64,000 nt of DNA from Theodoxus fluviatilis (taxonomy: Eukaryota > Mollusca > Gastropoda > Cycloneritida > Neritidae): positions 113,501 to 177,500 of the forward strand of contig JAWQFJ010001145.1 of assembly GCA_034096865.1 (NCBI GenBank). The letters are read 5' to 3'. How positions within the stretch are numbered: position 1 is the first letter of the stretch; each line of letters starts with the position of its first letter. Position numbers and translations under genes: made by a program. A model generated the notes under the pieces. That model was not told the origin of the DNA. It searched no databases and saw only the letters and a program-made list of their open reading frames with translations. Shown here piece by piece: positions 21,934 through 32,421 of this stretch.

Positions 21934-23722
21934 GGCAAGACACTACTAGGAAGCATGAAATTTTTTAATATGCTTATTGAAATTTTTTTGTTTCATTGGC
22001 ATGAAAGAACTCATAACAGTAAATCAAAACATCAAAGTTTGACAGTAATTAGAATTATGGGTAATCCAAAATGGCCGCCTAACATGCAAAAATATGCAAA
22101 TTTCTGTATCTTTTCAAATTTCTATAACTTCTTAACTACTTGATATTTCTTGAAAATTCTTTTTGCATTAAAATTGTACATCCTTTATCTTTAAATGTAC
22201 AGAAGATTATGTTTGTAATGCAAAAATTAAAAAAAATGTACTTATTGCTTCCACATCAATATCCGAATTGCAGTTAAAGTAGGTTCAACATCAAAGAAAA
22301 AAAATCATATCTGGCCAAATAATCAGTTCACAGCAAAAAGTGTCTGTATGTTCATAAATTATTATACATGTAACAAACCTGCAAAATTACAAGTCATCAT
22401 CATCATCCTGTGATGAGTTTTAGTAAATAATTGATTTGAACTCTATAAAAAAAATGCAGGGATGGAAAAGTTCATGCTCAAGAGGAAAGGATCAGCCCTA
22501 CTACTACACAGGAAATGCCAAGGTCAATAAAGGCAACTTCAGAGAGACACATGCTGTGAATGAGTCAACAACAAGTCAGTTTGCCATTCCAGCACCATAG
22601 GTTTCCCCTTCTTCTTCCTCCTGAAGCCTCCTCTTCTGATGCCTATGAAGCCACATAGTGTAGGCGCTGTTGCTATGCCTGAACAGAGGCTGCCACATTA
22701 GCTTTCTTCATTCTTCTGGCATCACAGGCTCCACATTTCAAGCAAAGTTTGCTGGCTAAGCCATTGTTTTTCATCGTATAGTATGCTGAAGGTGAGACCA
22801 GACCGAAAACAGTTCGGGCAAAGAACATCGTTCATTAGTTCACTCAGCTGATCTAAGTGCACGTTGACCCACTTATGATCGGTTTCAATCGGCTGCTTTG
22901 CTTCTGCCTGCATCATCTGTATCTTCCTCCTTGATGCCGATGTGTTTGAAGTTTCTTCCGGAATCGAGGCAGTTGAGATGGAGGGACGAGGAGGCAGCAA
23001 TCGCGATGGCACTGTCAACGCAGGCGTTGACGAAGTAGAACTAGACTTTCGACCTTGACCGCGAAGTATTTTCGAGGTGCGTGCAGCCGAAAGCTGCTCT
23101 CTTCGCCCACTATTTTTCGGTCACGGCATAATGTTGAGTTTATTCACTCATGGGCATTCTCTGATTGTTTGATTGAAGTCGAATTTATTCGATTTGGTGC
23201 AAAACATAAACTAACCGAGAGAATTAGCGTTGAAGCGGCAGCCATGTTTACGATGCATTGTGGGCCAGGGAATCCTCGCTTTGGAGTCTCTGATTGGTTG
23301 AAACAAGTGGAATTCCCTCTCTAAGCTCAATGATTGGCTAGTGAGTTTCCAAACAACCCTGTGTACGCTGTTTGAAATCATCAACTAAAAATAGACCACT
23401 ATAGTTGGCAGAGTTATTTCCCTTGCTGTGCTCGATCGAAAAGACGAGCTTTCCAACGGTACCGGGCGTGAACCTCTTCGTAGAATAGATCGAAAGTTAC
23501 AATTTTTTCAAAAGTCATAAAATACGATGCATCAATGACGTTTTTAACGTTTTTTACGAGGAGTGATGTTTTTAAAAGCCATTTTATTCAACTAATTTTC
23601 GAATGACAGGTCGAAAAAAAACACAAGGGGGCATTTGCAAGTGTTTGAACTACTCAAAACAGATGTTATCTCAAAAACGTCCAGATATGAAATTTTCCCA
23701 ACTTTTTGACCCATATCTTGCC
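21934..23722 (-). mobile_element. TTAA-flanked element with GGCAAGA ends
   Basis: TTAA at 21930-21933 is followed by GGCAAGA, and TCTTGCC is followed by TTAA at 23723-23726. Both ends start with GG inside TTAA, as in the Kolobok superfamily. It carries a minus-strand coding remnant (22722-23123). A related end fragment is at 13861-14231. Length is 1.8 kb, so it is probably a deletion derivative. Confidence 0.65.
22722..23123 (-). pseudogene. N-terminal fragment of a Kolobok/Mutator-like transposase
   Basis: Read on the minus strand from an ATG near 23123 (MP, then a stop), the frame continues through ILRGQGRKSSSTSST and a Ser/Pro-rich linker to KWVNVHLDQLSELMNDVLCP and NCFRSGLTF. The arrangement resembles VDLNLVRQLFQQCACKACGG in the element at 27259-29643: a helical segment and then a CxxC. 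The ORF ends at 22722 without a catalytic core. Confidence 0.5.
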
Positions 23723-23726
23723 TTAA

Positions 23727-24335
23727 CTCTCTGGCAACGTAACGCCCCATATGGGGCGTTAGGAACAAAAAATTCCTGTATTCTCACCAAAGGTCTAAGG
23801 GAGGCAACTCCAGTTTAGAATTATGTAGGGACCAGATTTCCACAGTGAGTTACTGTTCTTTATAATTTCTTTTGAGGGGAGTTTGAATCAGTGAATTTTT
23901 TATGTGAACACCCTATGTTTTGCAAAAATGGCCGACAACTACTTTTCCGTGAAAATCTATCAATTTATATAGTGATTTTTCTTTTCTAGGTGTCTTTTTT
24001 ATATTGCAAATGCTATCAGAATATAGGTAAATATATTGGCATTGTTTTTGCATTTCAGATTTATTTTTTTTGAAGGCACCATTCCAGCATTTTTCAATTC
24101 TTGCAACTTGACTGACGATTTTTGAATTTTTTTTTGTTTTTCGTTTTTGCTGATTACATGCATTATTTCAGTAGATATAACTCAAATCATGCACATTGAA
24201 ACATTTTGATCATGATTTGTTTGAATTAAGTGAATAAATATCTTTTATTTGATATATAGCTTTTGTCATTATTTCATGGCTTTCTATTTTTGTTAGATTT
24301 TTTAAAAGGCTTGAAAAACCTACGTTGCCAGTGAG
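23727..24335. mobile_element. TTAA-flanked MITE, CTCNCTGGCAACGTA ends
   Basis: TTAA at 23723-23726 and 24336-24339. The left end CTCTCTGGCAACGTA is inverted at the right as TACGTTGCCAGTGAG. About 610 bp, AT-rich, non-coding. It shares its left TTAA with the end of the preceding element. Confidence 0.82.
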
Positions 24336-25000
24336 TTAACCTTCCTTCTGGCAACATGGTATATTTTCTTGGTGGCAGCACATAGGTGGGTATGCAATCA
24401 ATGAAAAAATCTGTTAGCAACTCCTCCATTTTGAGATGTTCGAAACGCAAAAGTTTATGCTTCACCTCTGATGATTTTCAGTACATGGATAAAGGATTCC
24501 ATGTCATCATAACATGCAACACAGCCTCAGTCATGCAATGCCCCCCACATCACCTGGAACCCCTGGCTGCACTGCAGGGTTTTCAGGGGATGCTCCAGTA
24601 GCTCAGCCAGGGGCTGCCCCACACAGCCTCAGAGACTACTGGGGGTGGGGGGTGTTGTTTTCAAACCACCTTGAAAACTGAGTCCAATCCCAACATCAAG
24701 CCCCATATTCAATCTTAAAAAGTGTCACTACAGCCATCTAACAAACAAACAGAAAAGTCAACAAGAAGTCTTCATTTTTTTCTGGCAAGAAGATTGCACA
24801 GAAGACCCTGTACAGGTTTCATATATTTAATGGATTCTGGGAACTGGGTATGGCACACCATCACATCAAGAAGGTTATCAGTTTATGACATAAACAAGAA
24901 GGGCAAAGCCCATACGACTTACATGCTTGACCTTGACCTTTATATGACCTTGACCTTCAGGTGACCTTTAAGGTCAAGGTCAAACAACTAAACCTACCAA

Positions 25001-25427
25001 CAGACCTGTTTACCTTAAGTTGTGCAAAATAGGGAGATGGCGACTCAAAAATCGGGAGATTTCAATAAAAAGCGGGAGATTTTTATTTTTAGATATGTGT
25101 ACCATCCCAGGTCACAAACTTCATAACAATTGAATACAAATCAGCTGAAAGTGGAATAAAAAACTCACAAATCAGCTGAAACGCCAATAAGTCCCATATC
25201 TCTGATCAGGGAGGCGAAAAGTCAAATTCTCTCTCTTCCGCGCGCCGGCGCTCACTCTCTCTCTCGTGCGCGCGCGCTGTCTCTCTCTCGCTTGCTCGCT
25301 CTCTCTCTCTCTCGCTTGCTCGCTCTCTCTCTCTCTCTCTCTCTCTCGCACGCGCGCGCTCTTTCTCTCGCGCTCTCTCTCTCGCGTGCGCACGCGCAAG
25401 TTCTCTCTCTCTCGTGCGCGCACAAAT

Positions 25428-25459
<32 letters not shown>

Positions 25460-26029
25460 ATTCTTGCCTCCGTGGCTCACGTTGAACTTGATGTCTTTTT
25501 TGCAGAACGTGCAAAACCCGCGTGATTGCGATTTAGACGATGGGCGAGCCGAAATGCCGGGAATTCGGATTTTCACTCAGCCTTCCACTTTGCGTTGTAC
25601 TTTACTCTCTTTCTGCTTCTGACATCAGTGGACTTTCTTTTCTCATCCTCTGTGTCACACTCACTGTCGGATTCAGAATCGGTTCCGCGATTCTTTCTCA
25701 TTGACTTTTCAATCGACGCCATCATTCGGATCGGTCAAGCAAAATGGCGGCTATTCCAGATTGTAAACTGGCTCTCGATTGGACAAAAGCCCTGACTCAG
25801 CCAATCAAACAAATTGTACTGCAGATCGGCAGAACGACCTTCAGTGGTGTAGTAGAAAGTTCGGATCGTCATGTAAACGCTTCGGAAACGAAATAAACCT
25901 TTCAAAATTTTTCATTTTCGGGAGATCGGTGAAAAAAAAATCGGGAGATTTACAAAGCTAGCGGGAGGTCGGGAAATAGGGTCTGAAATCGGGAGTCTCC
26001 CGCTAAAATCGGGAGAGTAAACAGGTCTG
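25001..26029 (-). mobile_element. CAGACCTG-ended element (1,029 bp), inside copy 2
   Basis: The ends CAGACCTGTTTAC and GTAAACAGGTCTG are flanked by TACCAA (24995-25000 and 26030-26035). Internal TCGGGAGAT units recur near both ends. On the minus strand CTFCKKDIKFNVSHGG is a partial zinc finger like that in 18185-19087. A CT/CG-rich simple tract (25228-25460) makes long RE/SL peptides that are not genes. Confidence 0.88.
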
Positions 26030-27258
26030 TACCAATGACATCATACACTAAGAAATGCTTTACACATTTTTCCTACCAAAATACATGTGACCTTGACCCA
26101 AGGTCAAGGTCATCCAAGGTCATGCAACACAAAGCTGTTAATTCAAGACATAGGAAGCACAATGGTGATTATTGGCACTTTCTACCATGAGATATGGTCA
26201 CTTTTAGTGGTTCACTACCCCATTTTGGTCACATTTCATAAGGGTCAAAGTGACCTTGACCTTGATGATATGTGACCAAATGTGTCTCATGATGAAAGTA
26301 TAACATGTGCCCCACATAATTATTAAGTTTGAAACAGTTATCTTCCATAGTTCAGGGTCAGGGTCACTTCAAAATATGTAAACAATCCAACTTTGAAGAG
26401 CTCCTGTGACCTTGACCTTGAAGCAAGGTCAACCAAACTGGTATCAAAAGATAGGGATTACTTTGCCCTATATACCATATATAGGTCAGGCATCCAATCT
26501 CAAAAACTTCAGAGAAAATTGAACAAGAATGGCAAAGCCCATATGACTCACATGCTTGACCTTGACCTTTATATGACCTTGACCTTCAGGTGACCTTCAA
26601 GGTCAAGGTCAAACAACTAAACCTACCAATGACATCATACACTAAGAAATGCTTTACACATTTTTCCTACCAAAATACGTTACCTTGACCCAAGGTCAAG
26701 GTCATCCAAGGTCATGCAACACAAAGCTGTTAATTCAAGACATAGGAAGCACAATGGTGCTTATTGGCACTTTCTACCATGAGATATAGTCACTTTTAGT
26801 GGTTCACTACCCCATTTTGGTCACATTTCATAAGGGTCAAAGTGACCTTGACCTTGATGATATGTGAACAAATGTGTCTCATGATGAAAGTATAACATGT
26901 GCCCCACATAATTATTAAGTTTGAAACAGTTATCTTCCATAGTTCAGGGTCAAGGTCACTTCAAAATATGTATACAATCCAACTTTGAAGAGCTCCTGTG
27001 ACCTTGACCTTGAAGCAAGGTCAACCAAACTGGTATCAAAAGATAGGGCTTGCTTTGACCTATATACCACTTGTAGCTAAGGTCGCCATTCTCAATAACG
27101 TGGGAGAAAATGGGGAAAATGTGAAAAATGACTGTTTTTGAGACCACATTTATGGCTCCTGTGACCTTGACCTTGAAGCAAGGTCAAGTCACTATGTATG
27201 TTTTTTGAGGCCTTGTCATCATACACCATCATGCCACATTTGGTGTTGATAGACATAA

Positions 27259-29643
27259 GGGGAGGTGCGGGTGATATTTTGAGTCCATAACGACAAAATT
27301 ATCAAATTTTGGTTCTTGTGTTCTTTGCATTCTCCAATCACCGTACTATGATGAAATAAACATATTTAGTCTAGATTTTGTCTAAATATAGTATTATCAG
27401 CCTTAAATCAACTGAGGGGGTGCGTCAGAAAAGAAAAAACATCAACAGATCGATGCTAAAAACATGCTTTTGACGCAGCATTTCAACCACAAGAGAGCGA
27501 GCGATCGTAGTTGAGTTTGATACCATTAGATAGCCCTGCAATCCCTCCACAAAGTGCACTGACAGATCATGTATCTCTTCAAACCTCTATCCAATGAGAG
27601 AGCAGTTTCTGTCGCTAAGAAAGGCCAGCTTTCACGACGTTTGTGAGTGAGATGGGTAAGGCTATTGGCTGGCTGGAGTCACGTGACTCATTCTGGCTTC
27701 TGGATTGGCTCAAAGTGTAAACAATATGGCGCTCTCCACAACTATCGGTTGCTGTTGAATTTCGTTCGGTGATTGATATTGCGCGATCATGCCGAGAAGA
27801 AAACAACGTTCGGAGAAATTTAGACACAGTAGATCACGTAGACGCCTTGCAAAACAGGCTGCAGGTATTCGACAGCACCGTAAGGCTGAAAAGAGTGTTT
27901 CGACGGCAACACTGAGTGACTGACTGAAGCTTCATCTCTGCCTGCGACGACTAGTACAATCACCGATGTCTCTGCGAAAAGATCCCAAGATTCTCCTCAA
28001 CCGAGCACGTCAAGTGGATTTCGTGGAGTTAAACGAACATCTAATTTAGCTTTCCATCTGGAGACACAGTTGAGTGACTCTGATGAATAGGATGCTAATG
28101 TTCCGCTTGTCGCGGAGCGAGTACGCCAACGTATTTTGCTATCTGGGACTGGAGTCAGCTGCTACGAGTGAGGATGATGAACTTCCAACAACAATCGTCG
28201 ATCTGAACTTGGTCAGGCAACTTTTTCAGCAGTGTGCTTGCAAAGCATGTGGAGGTGAAATGGACATTGTAAGCAATGAAGCTAAATCAGCTGGACTGGC
28301 TGTTTCTCTGCAACTGTATTGCTCAGAGTGTGGCACAGTGGTTGATGAAATATTCACCAGTAAAAGAATGCATGAGGGTGGGAGAGAGCCATTTGTTGTG
28401 AACAGGGTGTGTGCACTAGCTAGCAGTTTGTGTGGATTAGGACCCTCAAAGTTTGGCAAGTTGTGTGAATACATGAACCTCCCCACTACATCACAGCACT
28501 TTCCAGGATCACATGAAGGAAGTCTACCTCACAAATGAAACTGAGAAAGCTAGGATCAGAGCTGCAGCTGCAAGAGAGGTGAGAAAAGCTCATGAGAAAT
28601 TCCATGGTGTGAACTTGACTGATGATGACATTATTGATGTAGCTGTTTCTTATGATGGTTCCTGGCTAACAAGAGGCTTCAAGTCTAAGATAGGAATTGG
28701 ATGTGTTGTTGACCTGCTGACTGGCTTGTGCATTGACTGGCATGTGGCATCAACATACTGCCAGACATGTGAAACAACAGGTGCTCAAAAGAAACAACTT
28801 GGCACCACTGACTATGAAGCATGGCTGGAAGAGCACAAACCACACTGTGAAAAGAACTTTAGTGGCACAGCAGGTATGATGGGGGTAGAGGCAGCCAAGG
28901 TGATTTGGTCCCAGTCTGATGAGGTGAATGGAATGCGGTACACCACCATGCAGTGTGATGGTGATAGCAAGGCATTCAAAGAGTTGCAGAAGATGTGGGT
29001 GTATGGTGACAGAATGAATCTGCACATCAACAAGCAGATCCTGGAGGATTTTGAAGCATGATACTGGCAGAGGAGAGATGCCTTCCCAATAGCCACTCTT
29101 TGATTCCTTGATTGGTTGTTGACTTAATGAAAACCTGCGATTTCTCAAAATCGACAAATTCCAAACTTTTGTCATCAATATCTCAGTAAGTTCAACTTTA
29201 ATCTTCCTGAAATTTGCAGTGAAGTCTCTTCTACCTGTGCTGAAGTACCTGATGTTGAGAAATTTGGGTTTGGTAGGTTATGTTTTGATCTACATGAGTG
29301 TAAACTGTCATTTTTAAAGAAAAAGTGACATGCAAATTTTAATAATCAGTTTTAAATTGTTAAAGTTAATATTTTGAAAAATTAACTCTGTCAGGTATTG
29401 AAGAACATATTGAGGTACTTAGTGATAAAAACAAATCTGTGTTAAAGACTGTCTGCTGTGTTACACTGTTGCCCAAAAATGTGCAATTTTGAGAATAAAA
29501 TTGCTATTTCTAAGTCAACATTTCAGTTTTATGACTTGAATTTTTGACTGTAATTACCTTTATATGCATGCTTGATATTGCATAAGTAATGATTAAATGA
29601 AAATCAAAACAAAAAAAGTTTTCCATTTCACCAGCACCTCCCC
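27259..29643 (+). mobile_element. Kolobok/Mutator-like DNA transposon (2.4 kb)
   Basis: The left end GGGGAGGTGCGGGTGA and right end TCACCAGCACCTCCCC are imperfect inverted repeats. The right flank is TTAA (29644-29647), the left flank is ATAA (27255-27258), and the empty site in sister repeats is TTAA. TTAA targeting with GG ends suggests Kolobok. It encodes a protein of the type often annotated as Mutator-like transposase (27789-29061). Confidence 0.78.
27789..29061 (+). pseudogene. Kolobok/Mutator-like transposase, frameshifted
   Basis: The ATG at 27789 starts the basic peptide MPRRKQRSEKFRHSRSRRLA and stops early. The frame resumes near 28170 with VDLNLVRQLFQQCACKACGG and a second CSECG (zinc-ribbon-like, 28230-28340), then a frame change near 28505 to HMKEVYLTNETEK. 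Next come VAVSYDGSWLTRGFKSKIG, a first-Asp RNase H-type strand, then DLLTGLCIDWHV and MQCDGDSKAFKEL with a second Asp. The ORF ends at 29061 with DRMNLHINKQILEDFEA. The C-terminal catalytic part appears missing or decayed. Confidence 0.7.
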
Positions 29644-29992
29644 TTAATAGTCTCCGAGAAAAATCCAACGTTTAAGTTTTTTACGCCCGGACGCCCGGAC
29701 GGACGACACGGCTCAGTACATGACTCACTTTTGCTTCGCATGTGAGTCAAAAATGTGAAAAATGACTGTTTTTTAGACAACATTTATGGCCCCCGCGACC
29801 TTGACCTTGAAGCAAGGTTAAGTCACTATGTATGTTTTTGGAGGTCTTGTCATCATACACCATCATGCCACATTTGGTATTGATAGACTTAATAGTCTCC
29901 GAGAAAAATCCAACGTTAAAGTTTTCGGACGCCCGGACGGACGAAAAGGGTGAGTACATAGACTCACTTTTGCTTCGCATGTGAGTCAAAAA

Positions 29993-30468
29993 TGCCATAA
30001 AAGAGATTCAGCTGGATGCATCAATAACAACTTCATTGATTAAGTGAATTAGGTATTTTCACTATTAGCACATTTATCTTTTGTGCATGGCAAAAATACA
30101 TTGTTTAGCAACATACCGCATTATGCTTTGTGATAGTACAGTGAATCCACACAAGGCACAGAATGAAACTGAAAGACTTCTATAACTTCCAAGACATCAA
30201 TTCATACAAACAGGTTTTTTCATGTCAATGTAAATGCCTTCCTTGGAGGCACATCCATCAATACAAGCTGCTAAATGATGACTGGATGACAAACATTTCT
30301 CTGAGAAAGCATATGGAACACAGACACATGAGAATATCTTTCCTTTGTTCATTTCAAGGCAAACTGTATGCATTAACCCATTATGACCTACAGAGTGTGA
30401 TGAAAACGGCTTCCTAAAACATGAGTTTTTTAAAGGAAAAAACACTAAGTCGACAACACTCATTTTAA
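29993..30468. other. Intron 3 segment between repeats
   Basis: No recognised feature. Short open frames on both strands lack support. Confidence 0.45.
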
Positions 30469-31284
30469 CAAGAAGGGCAAAGCCCATACGACTCATATGA
30501 TTGACCTTGACCTTTACATGACCTTGACCTTCAGGTGCCCCTCAAGGTCAAACAACTAAACCTAGCAATGACATACACTAAGAAATGCTTTACACATTTT
30601 CCCTACCAAAATACATGTGACCTTGACCCAAGGTCAAGGTCATCCAACACAAAGCTGTTAATTCAAGACATAGGAAGCACAATGGTGCTTATTGGCACTT
30701 TCTACCATGAGATATAGTCACTTTTAGTGGTTCACTACTCCATTTTGGTCACATTTCATAAGGGTCAAAGTGACCTTGACCTTGATGATATGTGACCAAA
30801 TGTGTCTCATGATGAAAGTATAACATGTGTACTACAATGTTATGAAGTTTGGAACAGTTATCTTCCATAGTTCAGGGGCAAGGTCGCTTCAAAATATGTA
30901 TACAATCCAACTTTGAAGAGCTCCTGTGACCTTGACCTTGAAGCAAGGTCAACCAAACTGGTATCAAAATATAGGGCTTACCTTGCCCTATATACCATAT
31001 ATAGGTCAGGTATCCAATCTCAAAAACTTCAGAGAAAATTGAGAAAATGTGAAAAATGACTTTTTTAGACAACATTTATGGCCCCTGCGACCTTGACCTT
31101 AAAGCAAGGTCAAGTCACTATGTATGTTTTTTGAGGCCTTGTCATCATACACCATCATGCCACATTTGGTATTAATAGACTTAATAGTCTCTGAGAAAAA
31201 TCCAACGTTAAAGTTTTTGGACGCCCGGACGGACGAAACGGGTGAGTACATAGACTCACTTTTGCTTCGCGTGTGAGTCAAAAA
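30469..31284. mobile_element. TCAAGGTCA-rich repeat, copy 4
   Basis: Uninterrupted ~815-bp copy from ACAAGAAGGGCAAAGCCC to GTGAGTCAAAA. It is useful as the reference for the nested copies 2 and 3. Confidence 0.85.
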
Positions 31285-31774
31285 TGTGCTTCTTCACTTC
31301 TACACTTCCTAGAAACAAGAAGTACACCACTGTCAAATGCGACGTCTGCGTAGCATCCGGTCTGAAAGGGAGATGTAACGCGCGCATATCATCCGGTTAT
31401 AATGGATTAAAACAAGACAAGTTTAACATGGATACATCAAAACCATGGAAGGCTCATGATGAAAGGACTCTTGACATGAGATACAAGCAAGATTTCCCTT
31501 CACTATTTTTAGAGAGTGCCAGAAATACATTTCATTATGTAAATCCTTTACATGAACCAGACATCTTGATTGGCTTGTTGCCCTACCTGACATTTCCGAG
31601 GACTACTCCTGGTTTTCCTTCTAATGAATTGCCCTATTTGAGTAGGGTCCCAACAATAGTGACCAAAGCAATTCACCTGAGGGTTTAAGCCTACAACTGC
31701 TCAAGCTATATCAAGGCATATGGTAGAGGCTAAACATTTTAACTTCAAATATGAAATGCCATGCTCTCATAAAG
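31285..31774. other. Intron 3 segment with an unassigned open frame
   Basis: A plus-strand frame stays open to 31688 but starts inside the repeat and shows no domain I recognise. I do not call it a gene. Confidence 0.4.
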
Positions 31775-31798
31775 AATGGATGGATGGCGTTTTAGAGC

Positions 31799-31805
31799 CT
31801 ATTAG
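31799..31805. repeat. 7-bp target-site duplication of C, left copy (CTATTAG)
   Basis: Identical to 40355-40361, and present once in the unoccupied repeat copy near 702. Confidence 0.9.
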
Positions 31806-32421
31806 TAGGTACCGGCAGGCTATTACTAACACTGTAAGACAAATGACTAGCAGTTGATTTTCAGTTGTATTCATACAACCATTAAAATTGCCTTTGTGCA
31901 TGTATTGGCACTTGATGCAAACCATAATAAAGGAACAGGTTTCATTCTTTCCAATGATGTAAATGACTTTGCTGTGTGATGAATGGATGATTTTTGACAA
32001 TTTTTTAAAAATAAACATGTGTTGACACATTTTTCGCACTAAGACTTGCGCAGCCGATCGGATGGAAAACACCACGCGCATTCTCTTCGCTGGTGGCTTC
32101 TCCCTATTCAATGTGTTGAGCTAAAAATAGCACAAGAAGCGAGAGTACATAATTACCTTTACACTGATACCATATTACCTTTACACTGATACCAAATGTG
32201 TCTAAGTTAATAAAAAATAAATCATTCGAATCGCAAAATAACATTTTCAAGCTTAATTTTTGGCAAGAAAGCGAAGAAATAACCATATAAACGCTATACT
32301 TTTTGAAAACGTTGATTTTCGTCCGACGGTTTGAGAGTATTTTCCATGACATGAATAGGGAAGCGGCGCTTTGGGTTGAAACAAGCCCTCCCATTGGTCT
32401 TTTACCTCAATCTGCGTGAAA

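Larger units (their letters stand above)
26523..29750. mobile_element. TCAAGGTCA-rich repeat, copy 3, split by a Kolobok-like element
   Basis: Left part 26523-27254 and right part 29644-29750. The intact sequence in other copies reads GATAGACTTAATAGTCTC; here it is opened at TTAA by 27259-29643. Its start (ACAAGAATGGCAAAGCCC) is itself inserted in copy 2. Confidence 0.8.
24894..29992. mobile_element. TCAAGGTCA-rich repeat, copy 2, opened by nested insertions
   Basis: Left part 24894-25000, continuing at 26036-26522, and right part 29751-29992. Between them lie the CAGACCTG element (25001-26029) and copy 3 of the same repeat family (26523-29750). At the second junction CAGAGAAAATTGA is followed by ACAAGAATGGC, and after GTGAGTCAAA the sequence resumes with AATGTGAAAAATGACTG, exactly where copies 1 and 4 are continuous. 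Confidence 0.8.

Noticed and set aside
25172..25622. RE/SL dipeptide-rich frames
   Set aside because: CT/CG simple repeat inside the CAGACCTG element.
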